Positions 47,343 to 58,100 of a DNA stretch of 64,000 nt are shown here, in pieces. The position numbers were made by a program, and so were the translations under genes. Within the stretch, counting starts at the first letter, position 1. The number at the start of each line of letters is the position of its first letter. The stretch is from Heterostelium multicystogenum (Eukaryota; Evosea; Eumycetozoa; Acytosteliales; Acytosteliaceae). Under the pieces are notes generated by a model. That model saw only the letters and a list, made by a program, of their open reading frames with translations. It was not told the origin of the DNA and ran no database searches. The stretch spans positions 1-64,000 of the forward strand of contig RCNN01000007.1 in the NCBI GenBank assembly GCA_003667245.1. The letters are read 5' to 3'.

Positions 47343-48470
47343 CCATCACTTCTTTATTTAGTAAAATGAATACAAATTATTAGATAAGTAGATATATATA
47401 TATATATAATAATATGTTTTGTTAATGTTATCAAATAGAAAAATGAAATGGACAATGACCTGGAGTTTCAGGGATGAGGAGTGACTGATCAAAAGTGAAG
47501 AGACAAAAACAAAAAAAAACAAAAAAATACAAAAAAAAACAAAAATTCCAATCAAATTATTATCCACATTTTGTATTTTTAGTAAAAGATTGTAGATCAA
47601 TAAATCATTGTGGTTTTTTGCGGAGTCTTCCTTTCATAAATAAATTTTGAGAAAAAACAATATTATTCTCCTATAAAATGGTGGAAGGGCAAAATTAATG
47701 TTTTTTCAAATATTTTTGAAATTTATAGGGTGGAGACTCAGTAAAATAAATCAATTTAATTGAACCAACCCTTCTGGTTCTAATTTTACTTAGTTGTCAC
47801 CGGTGAAATTTTTTATTATGTTATTTCCATAACCAAAGATTTAATAGTTATATGGTCCATTTAAGTTTTATTTACTCCGAAAATGTTTCTAATTGGATCT
47901 TAGTTTCAACAAAGCTACTAATTGATACAGTATAGATTGACAGACAATGATGTTTCAACTAAAATCTTGTTTTGTGAGCAGATTCTACTATTATCCAGTT
48001 TGAGGGTATCGAAAATAGCCAGAATATGAAATTCTTAGATTTTTTTCTTTAGCAGAGTAACCTTGGTGGTTGATACCTTTCAGCTTCAATATAGAGATTA
48101 GAACAATTCATATAAGATAGTTAATTTCTAAAATTTAGGAATTACTTTTATCAGTTCGATACAGTTCAGACTGAAAAGGGTGAACTCTATTTCTTTCCAT
48201 AAAATATTAAGATGTTTGTTGATTCTTCTGGCCATTTAATGAAGTTCAGAAGCTTTGCAATTATTAATACTACTTCATGGATTGTCGAATAATACATGTT
48301 AACTTGATTCCATCTTGATTATCATCATCTATCAATAAAGTTATACATAACCATCATAAAATTGACATTTGAATTTTCCCATTTCTTTGAAGTTTTTTTA
48401 TTTTTTCAAATGGAAATTAAATTTACAAGTGCTTTTGTTTTGTGTGTCATTGTATGTTTATGGTAGGATG
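47343..48470. repeat. Duplicated intergenic block B (5' flank of copy 2 and 3' flank of copy 3)
   Basis: This is the counterpart of block A in the same order, with an extra insertion at about 47650-47815 and another at about 47940-48110 that are absent between copies 1 and 2. The terminal part (TGTTTGTTGATTCTTCTGGC at about 48210 onward) is almost the same as at about 46670. It contains no gene of its own. Confidence 0.78.
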
Positions 48471-48494
48471 AGCCTTTTAGCCACAACTTTGAGT

Positions 48495-48515
48495 GAGTGA
48501 TTGATAGATTGATTA

Positions 48516-48589
<74 letters not shown>

Positions 48590-48590
48590 A
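48495..48590. repeat. Compound microsatellite (TTGA)n-(ATT)n
   Basis: About ten TTGA/GATT units (about 48507-48552) are followed directly by about eleven ATT units (about 48553-48588). The tract lies just past the 3' end of copy 3; a shorter version of the same tract is at about 46915-46960 past copy 2. Confidence 0.9.
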
Positions 48591-48611
48591 TTTTGAATAC
48601 ATTATATGTAG

Positions 48612-49002
48612 TTATTGGAGAGGTATACTTTTAAAATAACGATCGTAGCGAATAGGATTTATTAAGGCCTCCTCAATATGTTTCTCCTTAATACGCAGGG
48701 AGAACCGTACCTGAATGAATCTTTTCAAGATTAAGAGATAGGTATTTTTCTAACTTTAGAAATGCATGAACATATCCACCGTTATTTGGCACCTGAAAGC
48801 ACCTCTCTGAGTTGCGGTTTAATATACATTGTTGAGCAGTATTTGGATCGTATATAGAATTCTCACACAGATGTATGATAAATTGAGAAGGAGTGTCGTT
48901 TATTATTGTAATTTTGTCTGCTTGTCCATTGGTAATGGTCCTCCTATCGATGGGTGCGTTAGCATATCCATCAACTACTTCTTGATTTCGAATATCTTCC
49001 AT
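48612..49002 (-). CDS. Tandem orphan family, copy 3 (more diverged)
   Basis: The third member starts MEDIRNQEVVDGYANAPIDR. It shares GQADKITIINDT, HLCENSIYDPNTAQQCIL, RCFQVPNNGGYVHAFL and, after a one-base frame change near 48722, RFIQVRFSLRIKEKHIEEAL then INPIRYD, ending RYFKSIPLQ at 48612. The N-terminus differs from copies 1 and 2, giving about 129 residues. Conserved positions across all three are GQxDKITxIN, YDPxxAQ, (R/S)FQ, NxGYVxxF, SLRIxxxHIxEA and NPIxYD. The function is unknown. Confidence 0.65.
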
Positions 49003-49473
49003 TTTCAAATGAATGACTACAAATGAATAGATAAGTAGATATATAACAATAGGTTTAGTTAATGTTATCAAATAGAAGCAAACAGAAGAGTGATGGTAAA
49101 ACAGGTAATTTGAGTGTTTTTTGTTCAGAAGTCAGAATTATAATCACACATTTTTTATTTTTAGAATTAGGAACAGCAAAGTTGTAGTTCCAACAGACTG
49201 GAAAGTTACTAATTAAAGACAAATGTTGATTTCATTCATCGATTATAAATATATACATAATCATTATAAGTAATAATAATTACCCCAGTGTAAGGTTTTG
49301 GTTAATAGTTTATTATTTCCTTAGTTCTCTATTTATATCATCTCAAAGTATTATCATTATTTCCAAAGAGAAAATTAAACAACTTAAAATTCATTCAAAT
49401 TCACACAACTGTAAAACATAAAAAACAACAATGTTTTTCATTCTGATCTTTAACATCTTAACAGCCTCTCGAA
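49003..49473. other. Intergenic region, nothing recognised
   Basis: 470 bp of A/T-rich spacer upstream of copy 3. No open frame of coding character is seen. Confidence 0.4.
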
Positions 49474-49674
49474 AATGAAACAATCCTTCCCTTGAACAAT
49501 GAATACAAGCAATCCAGCAGGATCAGTGGTAATGATGAATGGAGCCAAAATCAACATTCCCCTCATACTTTTGAAAACGGTTGTATCGATATGAAAGGAT
49601 GGCAATTCATCACGTTCTCCAGGAAGTCAAATTCAAATATTACGATTCAGTTTCTCAAAAAAGATCATAAATGA
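49474..49674 (+). pseudogene. Orphan exon-like fragment of unknown origin
   Basis: An open stretch following a possible acceptor (TTAACAG at about 49458-49464) reads ENETILPLNNEYKQSSRISG, NDEWSQNQHSPHTFENGCID then MKGWQFITFSRKSN, and stops at 49674. Its amino-acid mix is less A/T-driven than the surrounding DNA, so it may be a leftover exon or a last exon of a decayed gene. There is no convincing start, promoter or partner exon. Chance cannot be excluded. Confidence 0.25.
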
Positions 49675-49824
49675 AAAATATTAAAAATTAAATTAGAATT
49701 GAAGAAAAAGTACAAAAAAGAAAAAAACAAAAAACGAACGAAACTTTATTAAAATTAACTGTGATTATTATTATAGTTTTAATAATAAGTTGTAGTTGAA
49801 ATATATAATAATCAATCAATCAAT

Positions 49825-51448
49825 ATGAAAGGTGGTAAAAGAGATAATAAGCATCAGAAAGGAAAGAAGTCTTTTGGTAGAAAAGTAGGTACATCTACGA
49901 CTAAAAGTGTTGTTTTGTTGATTGATTGAACGGACTGACTGATTGATTGCCGACTGTTGTTGTTGTTGTTGTTGTTGTTGATGTTGTCTAGGGAAAGAAA
50001 TCAAAGAATGAAGTAAAGAACACTGCAATCGAAAATGAGGAAGAAGACCAAGGTGTTAGCAAATCATTTGTATTCAGAAGAGGTGCCTGCAATAAGTTGG
50101 TGAAGCAACTCGTTCAGGACTTTAGAAAGGTTATGGAACCAAACACTGCTTCCAAACTCAAGGAATCACCCACCAACACCACCAAGATTTTGTCAACGTC
50201 GCATCGCTCTACGGAGTTACTCACTTGGTAGCCTTCTCCAACACCGACATTGGTACCTATATGTCGGTTGGTAAGGCACCCAAGGGTCCAACCATTACAT
50301 TCAAGGTCAGCGGATACTCTTTGATCACCGACGTCACCAAAGCCAAGATTAAAGCAAGCACCGCTGGAACCCTCGAGTATATGAGCGCACCACTCGTTGT
50401 ACTCAACAACTTTAGCAAGGGTACTCCACATATTGAAATGATGTCAACCATTTTACAAGGTTTATTCCCATCTATCAATGTATTAACTGTACGTATCATC
50501 TTAAGCATAGGCTAAGCCTTACACACATCACCAAACAAGTGAACTAACAACATAGATATATAGTTACAACTAGCTAAATGTAAAAGAATTGTGTTGTTTA
50601 ACTATAATAAGGAAGATGGTTCCGTAGAATTTAGACACTATAAGATTAAGTATGTTGAAACACAAATATCAAGGTCATTGTTAACTAAGCTTGAACTAAC
50701 CATATTGCTCATTGGTATGTTTAACTCAATAATGTAGAGTTGCAGAGACAGGTATTAGTAAAGTGTTAAGAGAGTTATTCAAGCTAAAGTACCGGATATT
50801 TCAAAGTTGGATGATATCAGTGATTATGTTTTGGGTGGTACAGGTGAGAGTGAGAGCGATTACGAAGATGCAAACGATGGAAAGATAGATATAGATTCAA
50901 AGTTTTTAGATACCAAGTCCAAGAAGACTATTCAGTCCAACCAGAAAGCAATCAAGTTAGAAGAGATCGGTCCAAGAATGACCTTAGAGTTGATTAAAGT
51001 TGAAGATGATTTGTTTAAGGGAGGAGTTTTATATCATAAGTTTGGTAACTATCATCAAATACCTTGAGCATCGATTATAATGGATTGCGCTTCTAACCAA
51101 CATTATTATTGTTTGTTCACTTTAGTTTCAAAATCTGAACAAGAGATTGAAGCATTGAATATTAAGAGACAAGATGCAATGATTGAAAAGCAAAGAAGAA
51201 TCGACGAGCAAAACAAGAACGTCGAGGAAAAGAAGAAGAAGGACGAAGAAAAGAAGAAGAGAAAGTATATCAAGGAGAAAAAGGATAAGAACAATAAGTT
51301 TGCAAATGAAGACGATGGCGAAGATGACGACGATGAAGAATGGTACAGACAGGAGGTCGGTGAAGAACCAGATGAGACATTCCGATCAGGTTTAAAGAAC
51401 GGTAGAGATCGTCGAGCTGCACGTCCATTTAAGAAGAGAAGAAACTAA
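49825..51448 (+). CDS. ppan: Peter Pan / SSF1 Brix-domain ribosome biogenesis factor
   Basis: This nucleolar protein is needed for 60S (27S pre-rRNA) assembly. Exon 1 is [20 protein letters not shown]; the intron at 49885-49991 contains a (TTG)n tract. Then [34 protein letters not shown] and, after a frame change near 50185, [20 protein letters not shown]. Also present are [37 protein letters not shown], then [20 protein letters not shown] then [28 protein letters not shown], and a Lys/Glu-rich helix ending [14 protein letters not shown] at 51448. Introns lie near 50489-50567, 50670-50737 and 51044-51124. [13 protein letters not shown] is a hallmark of the SSF1/PPAN branch. Confidence 0.92.
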
Positions 51449-51591
51449 ACATTGCATTGACATCTAGATTCGAGCCCAACCAGCAGACAGTTTAAATAAA
51501 TCTACCTTTAACCGAATGAACGGACCTATCCTTCCATTCTTCTTACTTATAATATCTTTATTTACATGTTTCCTTTGTTGGAAGGAGTCAA

Positions 51592-52486
51592 CTAGTTGAC
51601 CTTCTTTGATATATTACTTGTGGTCTTTGTAAATACTCCTTTTGGTGCAATAAACTCTGTCTCTCCTCCCCATATAGCTCTAGAAATTTGACGTGAAATG
51701 ACGTAGATCGCTGTGAAGAAGCATGAAGATGAGAAGATAAAGATTACTTTCGAGTGTGTTGGAATCACCTCAATCACTGGGTATACCCAGACACCTTGGA
51801 TGTAGCGTGCGGCAACCAAGATGGAGAGGTAGGTCATGAGGAATGTAAGCAGCTGGGTTATGTCCTGGTGAAGGTTGGCCGTCGATGGAACACCTTCGTT
51901 GATGGGAACTTTGAATCTGTGGTACTGGTGGTTGATCAACAGCATCTCCAGTGCCATTGTCAATCCAGGAAGGCTGTGCTGCAGGTGGTTCAAGAATGGT
52001 GGCATCAATACCTCAAAAGAACGTGGCAAAATCAGCTCCTGATCAAAGTGGTAGATCGACCAGAACATCGCGCAAATAATGACACCGACTGGAAAAGCAG
52101 TCGATCTAAAGACCAAGTCACGACACTTCAGCACATTATAATACAGGTGTCCACTATTATTGCCTGTCAAAATAAACAAATCTACAATCAAAGCAACCGA
52201 GAAATAAAAGAAATGTATCAACTGCCAGCAAAATAGTTAGTAACGGTTCATTCTTAACTTCATGTCATCCAAGAGAGTGGAGTAGAGTAGAATAGAAGCA
52301 GAACGTTTGATTGCATACTTGACCCCAAAAAGTGAGAAAAGTCAACATTCCCAATGGATGTCCACCATTTATTTTGTGTTCGACATACATTTCGTAGAAC
52401 TGTATGATTCCAATTGAAATGGCAACAAACGATGCCAAATGGAAATAGAACAACAATGATGTTTTGAAACTACTATTATTACTCAT
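51592..52486 (-). CDS. AIG1/ADTRP-family membrane hydrolase (FAHFA hydrolase type)
   Basis: Human AIG1 and ADTRP are multi-pass membrane threonine hydrolases of fatty-acid esters of hydroxy fatty acids. Exon 1 (start 52486) has MSNNSSFKTSLLFYFHLASF and GMLTFLTFWGQ, the latter holding the candidate nucleophile Thr of the YLTFL motif. After an intron (about 52222-52316) come STAFPVGVIICAMFWSIYHF, DQELILP and PPFLNHLQHSLPGL with the catalytic His, MLLINHQYHR and ARYIQGVWVYPVIEV. These follow AIG1 in order (AFPVGVFVVAVFW, NHGMHT, HHQYPSR, GMWVYPFLE). The length of about 265 residues fits the family. No frame breaks. Confidence 0.88.
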
Positions 52487-53429
52487 TATTGTTTCTATAT
52501 TTATATTATATTTACTAATATTACTCTCTCTTTCTCTTTTCCTCTATAGCTATACTATTACTACTTTTACTACTACAAGACTCTACAGTTCTTTTTCTAT
52601 CTCTTCTTTTGTTTTGTTTTGTTCTAATTATAACTTTATTTGTGTATGTGTGGGTCAGGATGTTTTATTTTAATTGATGTTGCAAACTTAAGTTTGTTTA
52701 AATTTAAATTTTTTGTAAAATGAGAATCACAATTGTGTGTGTTGTTGAAATTGAACAATTAACTGTTATGGGGGTGATTATAATTGTAGTTGGTGAAATT
52801 TAATTCAAATCAATTGATATTTTGAATATTCAGATATCTGTTGTTGGCAATGAAAATGTGGGTACAAATGTTTGATTACCGTCTTCAAATCCCGATAATA
52901 AAAACAAAAAAAAAACAAAATAAAACCAAAAAAGAAGTTGCAAAAATATTAAACCAATAAAATATTTAGTTGAACAATTCTAATTAGAAATAGATTTAGA
53001 GATTTACAACAATCTTAATTGATACCATTGATTTTGATCATATCTTCGATCTACCTTCTTCCTTCTTTCTTTGGTTAATAAAAATAACAACAATAATATC
53101 TTCAATCATTTGATTAACAACAGTTTAATTTAATCTTGAATCAAAAATATCATCAAACTTGATATTTGATAAATGTAGGATTAAATCATAGTTCACCCAA
53201 ATCAAACCTAATAACACCAAGAAATGAATAATTGAATAATAACACATGGTCTCTAGTGCAACTTTCATTATTTATTTATTACATCCATGTCTGCCTCTGT
53301 GTGTATTGTAAAAAAATTGAGAATGAAAATTTGAATTTGAAGTTAAGAACACACAAAAACAAATTTAGATTACTTTTACTTTAACATTAGTTTTTATTCT
53401 TATTGTTATTGTTTGTTGTTGTTGTAAAT
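52487..53429. other. Divergent intergenic region, no gene recognised
   Basis: 943 bp between the AIG1-like and ISY1 starts. The left part is pyrimidine-rich (CTCTCTTTCTC, about 52523-52540). The rest is A/T-rich. No coding pattern is seen. Confidence 0.45.
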
Positions 53430-54354
53430 ATGTCTAGAAATGAGGAGAAAGCACAATCTATGCTTAATAGATTCCTCAGAATGAGGGGCGATGAGGACAA
53501 AGTGGAGAAGAAGAGACCACATCTCGCATCGTTGTGTGAAAGTCTGGTCGAAGCTGAGAAGTGGAGATATCAAATCGTTAGAGAAATATCAAGAAAGATA
53601 TCAGAGATACAGAATTGTATGTAGACTATAGTATTGCACTGTACTGACCCCTATTCAGTTGGGTGCATTTTATAATTGTAGATGTTTGTTAGAAACTAAC
53701 ATCTTGAATAGCATCACTAGGTGAATTTAGAATAAGAGACCTAAATGACGAGATCAATAAGTTGACACGTGAGAAGCATCATTGGGAGAAGAGAATCATC
53801 GAGTTGGGCGGTCCAAACTTCATCGCCACTGCACCAAAGATATTCGATGCTGACGGACGTGAGCCAGCCGGAACAGGTCTCTACAAGTATTATGGTGAGG
53901 CAAAGAATCTGCCAGGTGTAAAAGAGCTCTTGGAGAAGCCAGAGCTGCCTGTCACCAAAAAGTCAAAGTTTGATCTACACAAGTCGGTCGATGCCGACTA
54001 CTATGGATACAGAGATGACGAAGATGGTGTTCTTGAGGAGATTGAAGCAGATGTTGAAAAGAAAATGATAGAAAATGCTGTGGCTCAATGGAAAGAGGAA
54101 CAAAGTCTCAAATACTCTGCAAAATCATCAATAGTTGCTGGCGGTGGAAGTACATCAGCAAAAAGAGATCGCAACATCAGTAGCAATAGCAATCAAATGG
54201 AAATTGATATAGATGAACCAGCCCAACGACAAGAGAAAACAGCTTTTGAAAGAAAACAAGAAGTAAGCAATACCAACCAAGCTAAGACACAACCTTCTGG
54301 GCTAACTTCTCATATTTTATCTATCTATAGGAATTACAAAAGAGATATGGATAA
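53430..54354 (+). CDS. isy1: Pre-mRNA splicing factor ISY1
   Basis: ISY1 belongs to the NineTeen complex of the catalytic spliceosome. The start at 53430 gives MSRNEEKAQSMLNRFLRMRG. KRPHLASLCESLVEAEKWR and the helix REISRKISEIQN run to an intron (53617-53711). Exon 2 opens with SSLGEFRIRDLNDEINKLTR then EKHHWEKRIIELGGPNF, the most conserved block. LYKYYGEAKNLPGVKELLEK, DYYGYRDDEDGVLEEIE and a Lys/Glu helix follow. The last intron (about 54265-54330, GTAAGC...CTATAG) leads to a tiny last exon ELQKRYG-stop at 54354, matching the family ending (ELLQKY). Reading straight through the intron would give a false C-terminus. About 255 residues. No frame breaks. Confidence 0.94.
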
Positions 54355-55104
54355 AAGAAATCATATTATACGACAGCAAATGTGTAAACAGAAACAACCA
54401 TTTATATAGTGTAGTGTAGAATTCGATTAGCACATCATCATCCATCATGTCATCAAGCTTTTCAAACCAATTTAATCCAAACTTTTGGACATCAATCAGG
54501 TTGGATAGCTACTATGCGTTGTGGCCATGCATGGCTATTCTCAAGTCTAGCCAACCATGATATTACATTATATTATATCCGTTAAAGTATACCATGTTTC
54601 ACACAATTTCACAAAATCAAATCTTAATTTTTGATTAATCAAATTCCACGCCATTCCAAATGTTGATGCATCAACATTTCAAGACCGAAGTTATAGTGCT
54701 ACCCAAATGGAAAACGAAAAGAAGAGAACAAAAAATCAAAAAGAAAATAATAAAAAATAAAAATTTGTCGTTTTTTTGTTTTCTATTTTTTTAAAATTGG
54801 ATTTATAGACGAAACGATCATTGTCATTCATTTTTGTTTAGTTTTATTTTTGTTGTTTGTTGCTATCACTTTGTTTGATTGTGGTCGATGAGAACTCTCC
54901 ATCATTAACACGTAGAGAGAAAAGAAAAAGAAGAAGAAGAGTTACAAAAGTAATATTGAATTACTGTTGTTGAATATATATAATATATTGCAAGAAAATC
55001 AATCATCACGATCTAATAGATTCGATCACATCATCAAACATATATTACTTCAAGACCAACTAAACAACCAACAATAGATAGATAGATAGATAGATAAAGA
55101 TAAA
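54355..55104. other. Intergenic region, with possible structured RNA at 54499-54556
   Basis: 750 bp between two plus-strand genes. A block at 54499-54556 can fold with an outer stem GGTTGG (54499-54504) with CCAACC (54551-54556), an inner stem ATAGC..ATGC with GCATGGCTAT, and a central palindrome GCCATGCATGGC (54523-54534). It could be ISY1 3' UTR structure or a small RNA. The right part is A/T-rich with GATAGATAGATA just before the RPA1 ATG. Confidence 0.4.
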
Positions 55105-58100
55105 ATGTCATCTGCATATCATTCCATTAAGAATGAAGTTTCATCTGCTTCGTTCGCTTTCTACACTGCCAATGAAATTAGAAAGTTGTCACAGAAGCAG
55201 ATTACAGAGCCAGAGACTTTCGATTTGCTTGGAAATCCACAGCCAGGTGGTTGCTATGATAAAGCTTTGGGTACTTCTGAGTCACATGAAAGGTATGTTG
55301 CATGTTTGGCATATTCGTTCCACTGTTGTGTGCTCGTAGACTAATCTAAGTTTCTTTGGCAGATGCCAAACATGTAATCTACATCATGTAGACTGTCCAG
55401 GACATTATGGACACATTGAGTTGGCTGTTCCAACTTACAACCCAATCATGTTCAAAGTTTTATTCAAATTGTTACAGAATACTTGTATGAATTGCCATCG
55501 TTTCAAACACGGAAGAGCAACTGTATGTATAGTCTAGCGTGCTCGTCCTCTACATAGATTACTAACATGAAGGTCTACAGATTGATGCTCTGGTCCAAGA
55601 GTTAAAGTTGTTATATAGTGGTCAAATTGTCAAGGCAAAGCAAGTTAGAGAAGACCATTTGCTAAAGAGATCTGTCGGCAACAAGAAAATTAGAGGTGAA
55701 GATGGAAACGAGCTGGACGATTTATATGACAAGGAAAAGAAGAAGTCTGCTGCCAATGGAAAAGGAAAAGGAAAGGGAAAGGGAAAGGATAGCAGCAGTG
55801 AAAGTGAGAGCGAGAGTGAGAGCAGCAGCAGCAGCAGCAGCGAAGATGAGAGTGAAGACGACAATGACGACAAAATGGATGTTGACATGAACGACATTGA
55901 TATCCAATACTCAAAGTTCTTGGTCAAGGGTGGAAAGGTAACTCATTTTGAATCGATTCGTCGTGAGATTCTCCGTGATTTCTTGTCAACTGGATCAAGC
56001 AACTCAATGTGCTGCGTCAACTGTAATGCCTACTCGCCAGCCATCAGAAATGGTGACTCTGCACGTTCAAAGATTTTCATCATGCCACTTCCAGAAAAGC
56101 ATGCCCGTAACAACGCAGAGCTCCCCAAGAAGGCCAAGACTAACTTCTCATCAGTTGAGCAACAATCACAGTTTGGAACATGGTTCTCACCATGGGAATT
56201 CCAATCAAATATTGCCGAATTGTTCAAGCGTGAGTGCGATCTTTTGAACTTGTTGTTTGGTACAGTTCGTCCAGTCACCAAGAAAGGAAAGAAAGGAGGA
56301 GTTGAGTTTATCAAGGAAGCATCACTGGAGTCCTTCTTCCTTACTGCATTGCCAGTCATCCCAAATAAATATCGTCCATGCAATGTCGTAAATGGTAAAT
56401 CCACAGAGCACGGAGCCAACGTCCACTACAAGGGTATTCTCAGAGCAAACAAGCTCATTCGTAAACAAATCGAGTCTTCCGAGTCGGACAGTGCTAAGAA
56501 TATGGTCACCAATGTTTGCGAGCTCCAATTCCACATCAACAACATATACGATAATTCACGTGCTGTTACCGTCGGTGCCACTGCACCAGCCGGTATGAAG
56601 CAAGTCCTCGAAAAGAAGGAAGGTCTCTTCCGTAAGAATATGATGGGTAAACGTGTCAACTACGCTGCTCGTACAGTTATTTCACCAGATATTTCCTTGG
56701 AAAACCAATGAAATGGGTGTCCCACAATTGTTTGCTAAGAAGCTCACTTTCCCACAACCCGTCACACCAGTAAACTACCAAGAGATGGCTGCTGCCGTTA
56801 TTAATGGTGCCGACAACTATCCAGGTGCCAATTTCATTGAGGACGAGTTTGGAAATATTATTAATCTCGAAAAAGAGACACCAGAGAAGAGAGTTGCACT
56901 CTCCAAGACTTTGCTCACAGTCCGTCCACAAGCTCCACACGGTGCCACCAAGAAAGTATACCGTCACTTGGTCAGTGGTGACTATGTACTCGCCAATCGT
57001 CAACCAACCCTCCACAAGCCAGGTATTTCTGGACACAGAGTAAAGGTACTTGGAAAGACCGAGAAAACTCTTCGTATGCATTATTGCAACTGTTCCACTT
57101 ACAATGCAGATTTCGATGGTGACGAAATGAATATACATTTCCCACAATCTCTCCTTGCCGCTGCCGAAGTCCGTGAGATTGCCGCAAACAACTATCAATA
57201 TCTTGGTCCAAGAGCTGGTGTTCCACTTCGTGGTTTGATTCAAGATCACATTCTTACAGGTGTCCTCCTCACCAAGAGAGACACTCTCTTTACTAAAGCC
57301 GAGTTCCAAAAGGTTCTCTATGCCAGTTGCTGGTCGGTCAACACCAAGCACCCAATCCGTACACCACCACCATGCATTCTCAAGCCCCAGCCATTGTGGT
57401 CTGGTAAGCAGCTTATTTCAGCAGCACTCGACCATCTCACCATTGGATACGAACCACTAAACTTCACTGGAGCATCAAAGATCTCCACCAAGCTCTGGGG
57501 TAAGCATGGACAAGAAATTATGCGTGACTCCCATGTCATTATCCGTGACAATGAAATGTTGGTTGGTATTCTCGATAAGAATCATTTCGGTGCAACCGGA
57601 AATGGTTTGGTTCACACTTGCTACGAATTGTATCACCCAGACATTGCTGGACAATTGCTTACTTTGTTGGGTAGAATGTTCACCAACTACTTGTCAACTC
57701 GTGGATTCACTTGTGGTTTGGACGATTTGCTTATCAACAACAAAGAGAATGTTTTCCGTGCAGAGTCCTTGGATCGCGCCAACAAAGAGGGTCTTCAGGT
57801 TGCTGCCAAGTTTGCTGATCAACCAAGTTACGAACGTAACTCTGTTTCCAAATTTATGGCTGACGCACTCCGTGAAGAACGTGAAGTTGCACGTCTTGAT
57901 GGTATGCTCAAGAAAGCACTCAACTCACATACATCAAAGATTATCGATACACTTTTGCCAGGCGGTCAACTTAAAGCTTTCCCAGATAATAATTTCTCAC
58001 TGATGACCAACTCTGGTGCAAAGGGTTCAGTTGTCAATTTCTCACAGGTTTCATGTCTTCTTGGACAACAGGAATTGGAAGGTAAGCGTGTACCACGTAT

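Noticed and set aside
56677..57351. 224-codon minus-strand frame inside RPA1
   Set aside because: Antisense shadow of the strongly conserved Pol I sequence.
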